56,718 nt of DNA from a virus. The stretch's first letter is position 1. The number at the start of each line of letters is the position of its first letter. The stretch covers positions 1-56,718 of the IMG/VR virus record IMGVR_UViG_3300044684_000179, one strand, 5' to 3'. Shown piece by piece: positions 1 through 7,904 of the stretch. A program made the translations under genes and the position numbers. The notes below the pieces were generated by a model. It saw only the letters and a list, made by a program, of their open reading frames with translations, was not told the DNA's origin and did no database searches.

Positions 1-127
1 GGTCCGCTGGACGCAGGAGAACGGCGGCAACGGCTCCGACCCGTTCAAGCTGACCGCGGGCGGCATGATCTCGCAGTATTTCAACCCGTTCATGCCCAAC
101 GGTGGTCAGATGATTCCCATCATGATC
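1..127. repeat. Terminal direct repeat, left copy
   Basis: Bases 1-127 are identical to 56592-56718. A perfect 127-base repeat at both ends of a contig, lying inside one continuous reading frame (the capsid gene), is the usual trace of a circular assembly graph closed with an overlap of that length. It is therefore most likely an assembly overlap and not a biological terminal redundancy. The unit genome is 56,591 bp. Confidence 0.95.
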
Positions 128-358
128 CACCCGAAGGTGCCGCCCGGCACCATCCTCGCGTACTGCGAAGAGCTGCCCGTGTACTACCAGAACAACGAGG
201 TGGCGAACGTGGCCGAGGTGAAGACCCGCCAGGACTACTACCAGATCGACTGGCCGCTGCGCACCCGCCAATACGAAACCGGCGTCTACGCCGAGGAAGT
301 GCTGGCGGTGTATTGCCCGTTCGCGATGGCGACCATCACGAACGTCGCCAACGGCTGA
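1..358 (+). CDS. Major capsid protein, C-terminal part (continues from 55450)
   Basis: This is the 3' end of the capsid gene that starts at 55450; the window edge splits it. The first base is the third base of a codon, the frame runs from base 2, and the stop is TGA at 356-358. Joined across the circle the gene encodes about 499 residues. The C-terminal part contains TRQDYYQIDWPLRTRQYETG and ends in a hydrophobic strand-rich segment, as expected for the P-domain of an HK97-fold capsid. The product forms the icosahedral shell. Confidence 0.85.
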   Translation, partial: VRWTQENGGNGSDPFKLTAGGMISQYFNPFMPNGGQMIPIMIHPKVPPGTILAYCEELPVYYQNNEVANVAEVKTRQDYYQIDWPLRTRQYETGVYAEEVLAVYCPFAMATITNVANG

Positions 359-368
359 TGCCCGAGGC

Positions 369-398
369 ACCGGGCGGCGCCAAAGCGGGCCGCCCGGT
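369..398 (+). other. Perfect 10-bp hairpin after the capsid gene
   Basis: ACCGGGCGGC (369-378) is the exact reverse complement of GCCGCCCGGT (389-398), with a 10-base loop. There is no T-run after it, so it is not a classical terminator. Its place directly after the most strongly expressed structural gene suggests transcript attenuation or 3'-end protection of the capsid mRNA. Confidence 0.6.
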
Positions 399-422
399 CC
401 AAGTCCACAAGCGGAGAACACC

Positions 423-767
423 ATGCGCATGAAAGCACCCGCGGGTTGCACGAGCATCAACTTCGGCGGCGATGTGATCGAGGTGGTCGATGGCTTCGCC
501 ACGATCCCGCAAGAGCTGGTTGCGGACGCGACCTCGCACGGCTTCGTTGTCGCCCCCGAGGGCGACACCTTGAGCGACATCGACCTCGCGGCGGAAGCGA
601 AGTTCGCCGAGGTGAAGCGTAGTCGCCGCAAGAAGGGCGCGCCTGATGCGCCGGCCGATGGCGAACAGTCGAAACAGTCCGGTGAACAGCCGCAGGCTGA
701 GGCGCAGCCGGAGCAGCCGCAGCAGGTCGAGCAGGCGCTCGACGGCGGCGAGCAGCCGCAGGCTTAA
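423..767 (+). CDS. Hypothetical head-region protein with Q/E-rich tail
   Basis: 114 residues between capsid and head-tail connector. The start is chosen for the GGAGAA sequence about 7 bases upstream. The first 60 residues look folded (INFGGDVIEVVDGFATIPQE); the rest is a basic patch (KRSRRKKG) followed by a low-complexity tail of Q, E, P and A. Many phages carry a small protein of this kind, with a short N-terminal beta-rich domain, at this position, but its role is not known. Structural or head-completion function is inferred only from position. Confidence 0.7.
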   Translation: MRMKAPAGCTSINFGGDVIEVVDGFATIPQELVADATSHGFVVAPEGDTLSDIDLAAEAKFAEVKRSRRKKGAPDAPADGEQSKQSGEQPQAEAQPEQPQQVEQALDGGEQPQA

Positions 768-782
768 GCACGAGGGCTGGGC

Positions 783-1340
783 ATGGCCGCGGGCGATCTG
801 ACCGATCTGGCAACCGTCAAGGGGTGGCTCAGTATGACGGGCACGTCTGACGACGGCCTGCTCGCGTCGCTCATTACGGCCTGCTCTGCCGCCATTCAGA
901 GCTACCTGAACCGCAACTTTGCGCAGCAGGCTTACACCGAGCTGCGCAACGGCACCGGCACGAGCCGCATGGTGGTTGCGAACTACCCGCTCGTGTCGGT
1001 GCAATCCGTGCTCGTGAACGGCCAGGCCGTGCAGCAGTCTAGCGATGGATTCACGCAGTACGGGTGGACCTTCGACGACCGCGGCCTGACGATGATCGGC
1101 GATGTGTGGGCGCGCGGCACGCGCAACGTGCAGATCATTTACACCGCCGGCTACGCCTCGGTGCCGCTCGACATCGCGCAGACCTGCGCTGAGTGGGTGG
1201 CGTTCTGCTACCGCGAGCGCGACCGCATCGGCCACGCGAGCAAGAGCGTGCAAGGCGAGACGACCGCCTACATCACCGCCGCGATGCCGCAGCGCGTGCA
1301 GCTCATGCTCTCGCAGTACAAGAAGGTGGTGCCGCTGTGA
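783..1340 (+). CDS. Head-tail connector protein (gp6-like)
   Basis: 185 residues. The N-terminus (LTDLATVKGWLSMTGTSDDG, then LLASLITACSAAIQSYLNR) is the helical start typical of HK97 gp6 / SPP1 gp15-type adaptors, which form a ring below the portal. A central beta region (YPLVSVQSVLVNG; RNVQIIYTAGY) and a C-terminal helix (CAEWVAFCYRERDRIG) complete the family pattern, and the length is normal. The TGA stop overlaps the ATG of the next gene (TGATG), indicating coupled translation. Confidence 0.75.
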   Translation: MAAGDLTDLATVKGWLSMTGTSDDGLLASLITACSAAIQSYLNRNFAQQAYTELRNGTGTSRMVVANYPLVSVQSVLVNGQAVQQSSDGFTQYGWTFDDRGLTMIGDVWARGTRNVQIIYTAGYASVPLDIAQTCAEWVAFCYRERDRIGHASKSVQGETTAYITAAMPQRVQLMLSQYKKVVPL

Positions 1341-1810
1341 TGCTCACCGCCAAGCTGGTGAACGGCGAAAGCCTGATCGCCAACACCAACGCCTTCACCG
1401 CCAAGATGATGGCGCGGCTGCGTGTCATCGTGGCCCGCATCGCCGTCGAAATGGTGGCGCGCGTGAAGGCCGACAAGCTCTCCGATCAGGTTCTGCACGT
1501 GCGCACCGGCCGGCTGCGCCGCTCGATCACCTACCGCATGGAAGAGGGGAAGAACACCGCCAAGGCGGTGGTCGGCACGAACCTCGCCTATGGTCGCGCG
1601 CAGGAGTACGGCTTCAGCGGCGTCGTCTCGGTGCGCGAGCACATGCGTCGCACGAAGACTGGCGACACCACGGTGCGCGCGCACACCATGCGCATGAACC
1701 TGCCGGAACGCAGCTACTTGCGCTCGACCCTGAGCGACATGAAGGATGACATCGCGCAGCGCATCACCGACGCGGTGCTGCACGGCAAGGGCGTGGAGGC
1801 CATCGCATGA
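1340..1810 (+). CDS. HK97 gp10-like head-tail joining protein
   Basis: 156 residues, starting at the ATG that overlaps the preceding stop codon. The segment VRTGRLRRSITYRMEEG, followed by VVGTNLAYGRAQEYGF, is characteristic of the HK97 gp10 / minor capsid family acting at the head-tail interface. The order connector, gp10-like, tail terminator, tail tube matches HK97-like modules. The stop overlaps the next ATG by four bases. Confidence 0.8.
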   Translation: MLTAKLVNGESLIANTNAFTAKMMARLRVIVARIAVEMVARVKADKLSDQVLHVRTGRLRRSITYRMEEGKNTAKAVVGTNLAYGRAQEYGFSGVVSVREHMRRTKTGDTTVRAHTMRMNLPERSYLRSTLSDMKDDIAQRITDAVLHGKGVEAIA

Positions 1811-2232
1811 CGCGCGAGCCCATCTGCCAAGCCCTGTTCACGAAGCTGCAGGCCGCGGCTGGCTTCGTCACGGTGAGCCGCAAGTTCAAGCACTTCGCGG
1901 ATGTGGCGCCGGCCGACCAGCCTGCGCTCATCCTCGTCTACCGGGGCGACAACGTAACGACCGTCCCGGGCCAGCCGAGCGTGACGACGCTTTCGTTCGA
2001 CGCGCTCATCTATGCCCACACCCGCGGCGATCCCGCCGTGGCGCCTTCGTCGGTGATGAACCCGCTGGTTGATGCCGTGGTTTCAGCACTGGCACCGGAG
2101 CCTGTGTCTGGCAAGCAGACGCTCGGCGGCCTCGTGCAGCACGCATGGGTCGAGGGGCGCATCGAGACCGACGAGGGTCTGCTGCAGGACCAGGGCTACG
2201 CCATCGTTCCCATTTCCATCAAGGCGGTCTGA
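1807..2232 (+). CDS. Tail terminator protein (gpU / DUF3168-like)
   Basis: 141 residues with an ATGA overlap to the gp10-like gene. N-terminal helix (REPICQALFTKLQAAAGFVT), then alternating strands (QPALILVYRG; VTTLSFDALIYAHT) and a long helix (NPLVDAVVSAL), the pattern of tail terminators that cap the tube. It lies directly upstream of the tail tube gene, the usual place. No single motif is diagnostic, so the call rests on size, fold pattern and synteny. Confidence 0.65.
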   Translation: MTREPICQALFTKLQAAAGFVTVSRKFKHFADVAPADQPALILVYRGDNVTTVPGQPSVTTLSFDALIYAHTRGDPAVAPSSVMNPLVDAVVSALAPEPVSGKQTLGGLVQHAWVEGRIETDEGLLQDQGYAIVPISIKAV

Positions 2233-2250
2233 CCCGCAAAGGACTCGACC

Positions 2251-3333
2251 ATGCAATACGCATTCGGTGCCGGCAATATGTACGTCACGCAGTTGCAAGA
2301 CGCGCGTGGCAACTCCATCAGCAACCCGACGCCGTACCCGCTCATGGCGCTGCAGGAGGGCTCGCTGTCCTTCTCTGGCGACATCAAGGAGCTGTACGGC
2401 CAGAACCAGTTCGCGGTGGCCGTCGGCCGCGGCAAGATGAAGCTCGAAGCAAACGTGAAGCCGGCGCGCATCTTCGCTGCCGTGTGGAACTCGATCTTCT
2501 TCGGGCAGACTCTCAGCGCCGGCCTGCTGGGCAACTACACCGACACGACCGGCTTCGCCGTGCCGAACACCATCGGCGTCACCGGCGCAACCTCGACGGG
2601 CGGCACCGGCTTCCAGGTCGGCGACATCCTCCAGGCCAGCACCGGCACGGTGTCGTCTGGCGGCGCGAAGGCAACCCTGATGGTGACGGCGGTGACCTCG
2701 GGCAACCCGACCGGCATCCAAGTGCTCACCCCCGGCAGCTACACGGTCGCGCCCACCGCCTCGGCGAGCAACTTCACGAACATCGGCAACGCCTTCACCG
2801 GCGTGGCCGGCAGTGGCACGGGCGCGACGCTCACGTTCACCACGGGCACGGGCACGGTGGCCGCGTCGCCGCCGGTGAATGGCACGCAGGCAGCGCCCGC
2901 CTTCAACGTCTTCGCCGCCGACCTGGGTTGCATCTATGCGTCCACCGGCATGCCGCTCAAGCGCGTGGCGTCGAATCCGTCCGCCGGCCAGTACGCGGTG
3001 AACACGACGACTGGCGTCTACACGTTCGCCTCTGGTGACGCCGGCGCCGTGGTGCTCATCAGCTACCAGTACAGCACCGGCAGCGGCTTTGCGGCCAACA
3101 GCACGGCCTCGATGCAGACCGTGCAGAACCTGCCGATGGGCTACGCGCCGACGTTCAAGGCCGACCTCACGGTGTCCTACCTGGGCAAGCTCACCACGTT
3201 CAGTTTCCCGATGGCGATTGCCACGAAGATGGACCTTGGGTTCAAGAACGAAGACTTCGCAGTGCCGCAGTTCGCTTTCCAGGCGTTCGACCCGGGCAAC
3301 GGCAACGTCATGAGCTGGAGCACGAGCGAGTAA
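2251..3333 (+). CDS. Major tail (tube) protein with inserted domain
   Basis: 360 residues. The N-terminus (LMALQEGSLSFSGDIKELYG, then QNQFAVAVGRGKMKLEANVK) and C-terminus (TFKADLTVSYLGKLTTFSFP; FAFQAFDPGNGNVMSWS) are typical of siphoviral tube proteins. Between about residues 85 and 255 lies a Gly/Thr/Ala-rich segment (TSTGGTGFQVGDILQASTGT; GTGATLTFTTGTGTV) that resembles a surface-exposed beta-sandwich insertion. It sits between the tail terminator and the frameshifted chaperone gene, and a large inverted repeat follows the stop. Confidence 0.8.
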   Translation: MQYAFGAGNMYVTQLQDARGNSISNPTPYPLMALQEGSLSFSGDIKELYGQNQFAVAVGRGKMKLEANVKPARIFAAVWNSIFFGQTLSAGLLGNYTDTTGFAVPNTIGVTGATSTGGTGFQVGDILQASTGTVSSGGAKATLMVTAVTSGNPTGIQVLTPGSYTVAPTASASNFTNIGNAFTGVAGSGTGATLTFTTGTGTVAASPPVNGTQAAPAFNVFAADLGCIYASTGMPLKRVASNPSAGQYAVNTTTGVYTFASGDAGAVVLISYQYSTGSGFAANSTASMQTVQNLPMGYAPTFKADLTVSYLGKLTTFSFPMAIATKMDLGFKNEDFAVPQFAFQAFDPGNGNVMSWSTSE

Positions 3334-3343
3334 TCCACCCACA

Positions 3344-3397
3344 GCATCGGCGCGGCCATATACACTACCGAAACGGTAGTTGAGGCCGCGCCGATGC
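3344..3397. other. Nested inverted repeat enclosing an operator-like palindrome
   Basis: The 14-base arms GCATCGGCGCGGCC (3344-3357) and GGCCGCGCCGATGC (3384-3397) are perfect complements and are followed by GCTTTTGGG. The 26-base loop holds ATATACACTACC, a possible -10 box, and the palindrome ACTACCGAAACGGTAGT. The outer stem could terminate transcripts from the tail tube gene while the loop provides a new start for the chaperone gene. Confidence 0.7.
3365..3379 (+). promoter_or_regulatory. CTACC-N5-GGTAG palindrome (site 1)
   Basis: CTACCGAAACGGTAG, the consensus member of the genome-wide family; here the symmetry extends to 7-base arms (3364-3380). TATACA lies just upstream as a -10-like sequence. 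The site precedes the tail chaperone gene by about 54 bases. Confidence 0.65.
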
Positions 3398-3432
3398 GCT
3401 TTTGGGCCTCGAACAGCGATCAGGAGCAACGA

Positions 3433-3765
3433 ATGGATGAGCAGCAACGCGCGCCGCAGATCGAGGGCGCGAAGGTGAGCATGGGCGGCAAGGATTGGGT
3501 AATCCCGGCTCTGTCTCTCGGGCAGGTGAAGCGCCTGCAAGGCAAGCTCGCGGCGCTGGGCAAGAAGGGCGGCACGGAGCTGCTGCAGGCCACCGACGAT
3601 GTGGTCGAAGTCGTGCACGCGGCGCTCTCGCGCAACTACCCCAACATCAAGCCGGAGGATGTGAGCGACATGCTCGACCTGCGCAACATGGGGCCGGCGG
3701 TACAGGCGGTGATGGGCCAGTCGGGGCTCGTCGAAAAGGGGGAGACGACGGCGGGGAGCCAATAG
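3433..3765 (+). CDS. Tail assembly chaperone, short form (gpG-like)
   Basis: 110 residues, start chosen at the ATG preceded by AGGAGCAACG. The protein is acidic/helical (SLGQVKRLQGKLAALGKKGG; TDDVVEVVHAALSRNYP) as in lambda gpG-type chaperones, which coat the tape measure protein during tail assembly. It lies between tail tube and tape measure genes. Near the 3' end a slippery heptamer allows a -1 shift into an overlapping frame, giving the longer G-T form. Confidence 0.8.
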   Translation: MDEQQRAPQIEGAKVSMGGKDWVIPALSLGQVKRLQGKLAALGKKGGTELLQATDDVVEVVHAALSRNYPNIKPEDVSDMLDLRNMGPAVQAVMGQSGLVEKGETTAGSQ

Positions 3766-4037
3766 ATTGGGATGAGCTGTACGCCCACCTGCTCGCCTGC
3801 TTTCCGGGCTGGACGTGGGAATACATCGACACCCAAATGACGCTGCCCCGCCTGCAAGCGATCACCAAGTACCAGAAGCAGTTCCCGCCAGTTCACGTGC
3901 TCGTTGCGGCCTACATGGGCGCGGGACGCTACCGCGAAGGCTCCGGCTCCGGCGGCATCGAACAGTCGAAGAACAGCGGGCTCGATGAAAACGGCGAAAG
4001 CCTGTTTGACCTGTTCCCGCGCACCCCAGGCACGTAG
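3433..4037 (+). CDS. Tail assembly chaperone, -1 frameshift form (gpGT-like)
   Basis: Reading the gpG frame to the heptamer A-AAG-GGG (3735-3741) and slipping back one base continues as GGDDGGEPIDWDELYAHLLA and ends at TAG 4035-4037. The extension adds about 100 residues, including CFPGWTWEYIDTQMTLPRLQ, the short Trp-rich helical T domain typical of this family (lambda G/GT). The T region has no good start codon of its own, which supports synthesis only by frameshifting. The T domain should recruit tube subunits to the tape measure. Confidence 0.8.
3735..3741 (+). other. Programmed -1 ribosomal frameshift site
   Basis: AAAGGGG in the phase A-AAG-GGG fits the X-XXY-YYZ rule for tandem slippage. 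It is ten codons before the gpG stop, and the -1 frame is open on both sides. G-rich sequence follows (GAGACGACGGCGGGGAGCC), which could slow the ribosome. Confidence 0.75.
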
Positions 4038-4059
4038 CCGGTAACCGAGAGGCACCAGC

Positions 4060-6732
4060 ATGGCAGAAGAAGGCGCAAACGTTGTAGTCGGCGGCGATGT
4101 AAGCGGCGCCACCGAGGCGCTGAAGAAGCTGCAGGAGCAGACCGCAGAGGCCGTTGAGGGCGTCAAGTCGGCGCTCGAAGGGATCAACGGGAAATTCGAG
4201 CTGGTCGGCAAAGCGTTCGCCGCGCTCACGGTCGCCATGGAGGGCGGCAAAGAGCTGGGCGAGTTCGTGAACAAGGCCGCCGAGATGGCGGAATCGGCTG
4301 AAGAGATGGGCCGCGCACTGGGCATCAGCACCAGCGAGGCCAGCACGTTCGCCGTAGCGCTCAACGGCGTGGATGTGAATGTGAACGCGGTGGCGCTGGC
4401 CGGGCGCCGCATCACGATGGCGCTCAACCAGGGCAGCACCGTGTTCGCCCAGCTCGGCGTTGCAACGAAGGATGCCAACGGCAACCTGCGCAACAGCCGC
4501 GACATCATGCTCGATGTCAACGACAAGCTGCGCGAGTTCAAGGCGGGCACCGACCGCAACATCGAGGCTCAGAAAATTTACGGCCGGCAGTACGAAGAGC
4601 TGCTGCCGATGATCGAGCGCTTCACCGGCGAGACCGCTGAGTCGCGCGAGAAGGCCGAAGCGCTCAACCTCGTCATTGGCGAGGAATCCGTCGAAGCCGC
4701 GCACAAGTACATCACCGCCAAGAAGGAAGTTGGCGACGTGATGGAGGGCGTGGAGCGCACCATCGGCGAAGCGCTCATTCCGCGCCTCACCGAGCTGGCC
4801 GAGTGGTTCTCCGGCATCGGCCCGACGGTAGTGACGGCCATGCGCGGCGTCATGGACCTGTACTGCGCCGCCCAAGATGCCGTCAGCGACAGCGTGCGCG
4901 CCCTGTGGGACGTGGCAAAGCAAGCCTTCTCTGCCATCGGCGAGTTGCTGAACGACATATTCGGGCCGGACAGCGCGCCGCAGAGCGGAATGACGCTGTT
5001 CAAGGACACGCTGCAGGTGATCGAAATGCTGTTCATCGGCTTCTCGACCGCCATCAAGATCGGCTGCGAGGGCATTGCCGCAGCCATCGACGTGTTCGTG
5101 GCGCGCATCCACGGCGCGCAAGACGTTCTTTCGCACCTCATGTCTCTCGACTTCGAGGGCGCAAAGAAAGCCTGGGACGATTGGGGAAAGTCCGTCGAAG
5201 AAATCGAGCGGCAGCACCTCGACAACGCGGTGAAAATCGCCCAGGAGGCGCAGGACAAGATCGCCAAGGCAATGGCCGGCGACCCCACGGCCAAGAAGAA
5301 GGGCAACGAGAAGGAAGACGAAGAGGGTGCCAGCGGCAAGCGCTCCAAGGGCAAGATCATCAGCAACAGCGACGCGCCATGGATGGCCGCGCTACAGCAA
5401 CGGCTCGCCATGCGCAAGGAGCTGCTTGCTGAAGAGCTGAAGGCCGTTGAGGATGCGCACAGCAAGGAGCTGCTCGACGAAAAGGCGTTCTATGAGCAGA
5501 AGCTCGCCATCGACACGGCCAACATCAACGCCGACATCGAGGCCAAGCAGGCGCAGTTGCGCAAGGTCAACGCCGACGCCGGCAAGGCCGAAAACTCCGA
5601 CGCCGAGAAGCAAAACGCCCTCAAGGCCCAGCGCTTGCAGCTCGAAGGCGAGATCGCGGTGCTGGTGCAAAAGCGCGCGGCGGCCGAGGCCGAGAACGAG
5701 CGGCAGATGCAAGAGGCGCTGGAGAAGCGCGGCATCGCGATGGCCCAGGCCGAAACCGAGAACCAGAAGAAGCTGCGCGACATCGAGATTGCCGGCAGGG
5801 AGGAAACGCTCAAGCACCTCAAGGACATCGGGCAACTGTCCGACGCTGAAGAGCTTGAGGCGCAGCGCCAGCTCCTGACCGAGAAGTACAACAACGAGAA
5901 GACCGCCATCGAGGCGCAAATCGAGCTGGCGAAGTACAGCGCGGCCGAGCGACAGAAGCTGGAGGATCAGCTCGCGCAGGTGACGGCGCAATACAACGTG
6001 GACATGGTGAAGAACGCGAACGACACCGCGACCGCCATGCAGAAGACGTTCGCCTCGTTCATCGACCCGGTGGTGGCCTCGATGCAGAGCGCCATCACGC
6101 AGATGGTGAACGGCACCATGTCGCTGCGGCACGCCTTCGAGTCGGTAGCGCAGTCGATCATCAAGACCGTGGCCGACATGGTTGCCAAGAAGGTGGCAAC
6201 GTGGCTCGCTGGCGAGGCGATGCAAACCGCCGCCACCATCACCGGCACGACCGTGCGCACTGCAGCCGAGACCACCGCGGCCACTGCGGGCGCCGCGGCC
6301 ACTGTTGCCGCGAAGGCCGGCGAAGCCACCGCCGTGGTGAGCGCCAACGCGGCCGAGGCTGCGAGCGGCGCCGCCGCCTCGGTTGCGCCGACACCATTCG
6401 TCGGGCCGGCGCTGGCCGCTGCGGCTTTCGCCTCGGTCTTTGCGCTGGTGCTCGGCGCCAGTGGCGCCATCAAGTCGGCGCGCGGCGGCTACGACATCCC
6501 CTCCGGCGTGAACCCGATCACCCAGCTTCACGAGGAAGAGATGGTGCTGCCGAAGGGGCCGGCGAACGCGCTGCGCGACATCGCTGAGAACGGGGTGGGG
6601 CGCAGCTCCGGCGACGTGCATTTCCATGTGAACGCGCTTGATGCCGCCAGCGTGAAAGACCTGCTCGTTCGCCACGGCCCGGCCATCGCCGAGTCGCTGC
6701 GCAAGCAAGGCCGCAACTTCGCATTCCTATGA
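4060..6732 (+). CDS. Tail tape measure protein
   Basis: 890 residues, the longest helical protein in the tail module. It sets tail length and is threaded through the tube. Long coiled-coil stretches (around residues 440-660, rich in E, K, A, Q), a hydrophobic helix in the middle (MLFIGFSTAIKIGCEGIAAA) and an Ala-rich C-terminal region with hydrophobic segment (PFVGPALAAAAFASVFALVL) followed by GGYDIPSGVNPITQLHEEE are typical. The C-terminal motif GGYDIP...LHEEEMVLP is common in tape measures of proteobacterial siphophages. The TGA overlaps the next ATG. Confidence 0.9.
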   Translation: MAEEGANVVVGGDVSGATEALKKLQEQTAEAVEGVKSALEGINGKFELVGKAFAALTVAMEGGKELGEFVNKAAEMAESAEEMGRALGISTSEASTFAVALNGVDVNVNAVALAGRRITMALNQGSTVFAQLGVATKDANGNLRNSRDIMLDVNDKLREFKAGTDRNIEAQKIYGRQYEELLPMIERFTGETAESREKAEALNLVIGEESVEAAHKYITAKKEVGDVMEGVERTIGEALIPRLTELAEWFSGIGPTVVTAMRGVMDLYCAAQDAVSDSVRALWDVAKQAFSAIGELLNDIFGPDSAPQSGMTLFKDTLQVIEMLFIGFSTAIKIGCEGIAAAIDVFVARIHGAQDVLSHLMSLDFEGAKKAWDDWGKSVEEIERQHLDNAVKIAQEAQDKIAKAMAGDPTAKKKGNEKEDEEGASGKRSKGKIISNSDAPWMAALQQRLAMRKELLAEELKAVEDAHSKELLDEKAFYEQKLAIDTANINADIEAKQAQLRKVNADAGKAENSDAEKQNALKAQRLQLEGEIAVLVQKRAAAEAENERQMQEALEKRGIAMAQAETENQKKLRDIEIAGREETLKHLKDIGQLSDAEELEAQRQLLTEKYNNEKTAIEAQIELAKYSAAERQKLEDQLAQVTAQYNVDMVKNANDTATAMQKTFASFIDPVVASMQSAITQMVNGTMSLRHAFESVAQSIIKTVADMVAKKVATWLAGEAMQTAATITGTTVRTAAETTAATAGAAATVAAKAGEATAVVSANAAEAASGAAASVAPTPFVGPALAAAAFASVFALVLGASGAIKSARGGYDIPSGVNPITQLHEEEMVLPKGPANALRDIAENGVGRSSGDVHFHVNALDAASVKDLLVRHGPAIAESLRKQGRNFAFL

Positions 6733-7904
6733 GTCAAACCGTCTACCCATCGCTGCCTGGAATCGCCTTCGGTGTGGAGCGCGCTCCAGTGTGGTCGAGC
6801 GACGTGCAGACCACGCCGAGCGGGCGCGAGTACCGGGGTGCGTTCATGACGTACCCGCGCTACCGCTACAAGCTGGTCTACGAGTTCCTGCGCGACACGT
6901 CGGTCTATCCCGAGCTTGCGACGCTGCTCGGATTCTTCAACGCGCGCCAGGGCCAATTCGACACGTTCCTGTTCAGCGATCCGACCGACAACAGCGTGGC
7001 GGGCCAGCAGCTCGGCTCGGGCGACGGAACGACGACCTCCTTCCAGCTCACGCGCACCTACGGCGCGTTCACCGAGCCGGTATATGACCTGAACGGCAGC
7101 CCAACGATCTATCGGCTGGATTGGCAAGGCAATCAGAAGCTCTACAGCAGCTCAAGAACAAATTGGATTGTTCAGTCTGAGGGCTGGAACCTTACCCCAT
7201 GGAGTCTTGTCAATGCAACCGTCACGACAGGCGTTGCATCACTCGACGGCCGCACCGGCGCTGCGACGCTCGTAGAGGACACCACCGCTACGGCGGGCCA
7301 CTATATCGCGCAGAGCGTTTCGTTCGTCTCAGGGCTCGCTTACTGCGTCTCCGTGTACTGCAAGCTAGGCGCAGGCAGCCGGTATGCGGAGCTTGTTCTG
7401 CCGTCAGCAGCGTTCGGCGGCAACATCATCGCAAACCTCGATCTGAACGTCGGGACCGTAGCAGTGTCGGGCGCCGGAGGCACGGCTGGCGCCACGAACA
7501 TGGGCGGAGGGTGGTGGCGCTTTTGGGTGGCTGGAACGGCCAATGCAAGCGCGAGCGGAGGCATCCAGTTCCGCCTTTCAAATGCGCTGACAGCCTACGG
7601 CCCGAGCTACACCGGCGACGGCTCCAGCTCGATCACGTTCTTCGCGCCAATGGTTGAGGCGGGCACAAGCACGCCAACCGCCTACTTCAAGACGACGAGC
7701 GCATCGGCCTCTATCACCGACTACGCCGTCAGCAGTACAGGGCTCGTCACGCTGGCCCAGGCGCCAGCCGTCGGCGCCGCACTCACATGGACCGGCGGCT
7801 ACTACTGGCGCTGCCGCTTCACCAGCGACACGCTCACGGCCGACCAGTTCATGAACAAGCTGTGGTCCGCCAAGACCGTGGATTTCATCACCGTGAAGCC
7901 ATGA
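6729..7904 (+). CDS. DUF2460-family tail tip protein with inserted carbohydrate-binding-like domain
   Basis: 391 residues, whereas DUF2460 proteins (as in gene transfer agents and related phages) are about 210. The N-terminus (GIAFGVERAPVWSSDVQTTP; FFNARQGQFDTFLFSDPTDN) and the C-terminus (TWTGGYYWRCRFTSDTLTAD; LWSAKTVDFITVKP) are canonical. Between residues of about 130 and 320 there is a jelly-roll-like insert (SEGWNLTPWSLVNATVTTGV; GGGWWRFWVAGTANASASGG; APMVEAGTSTPTAYF) like the carbohydrate-binding modules found on tail proteins. It is the first gene of a GTA-like tail tip set and overlaps both neighbours. Confidence 0.85.
   Translation: MSQTVYPSLPGIAFGVERAPVWSSDVQTTPSGREYRGAFMTYPRYRYKLVYEFLRDTSVYPELATLLGFFNARQGQFDTFLFSDPTDNSVAGQQLGSGDGTTTSFQLTRTYGAFTEPVYDLNGSPTIYRLDWQGNQKLYSSSRTNWIVQSEGWNLTPWSLVNATVTTGVASLDGRTGAATLVEDTTATAGHYIAQSVSFVSGLAYCVSVYCKLGAGSRYAELVLPSAAFGGNIIANLDLNVGTVAVSGAGGTAGATNMGGGWWRFWVAGTANASASGGIQFRLSNALTAYGPSYTGDGSSSITFFAPMVEAGTSTPTAYFKTTSASASITDYAVSSTGLVTLAQAPAVGAALTWTGGYYWRCRFTSDTLTADQFMNKLWSAKTVDFITVKP

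Noticed and set aside
1102-1749. Plus-strand open frame overlapping connector and gp10-like genes
   Set aside because: Arg/Ser/Ala-rich out-of-frame shadow; the in-phase genes have family features and coupled starts.
2083-3762. Minus-strand open frame of 559 codons opposite the tail tube gene
   Set aside because: Antisense shadow with biased composition; no ribosome site and no domain.
5392-6708. Minus-strand open frame of 438 codons opposite the tape measure gene
   Set aside because: Leu/Arg/Gly-rich shadow of a helical coding sequence.
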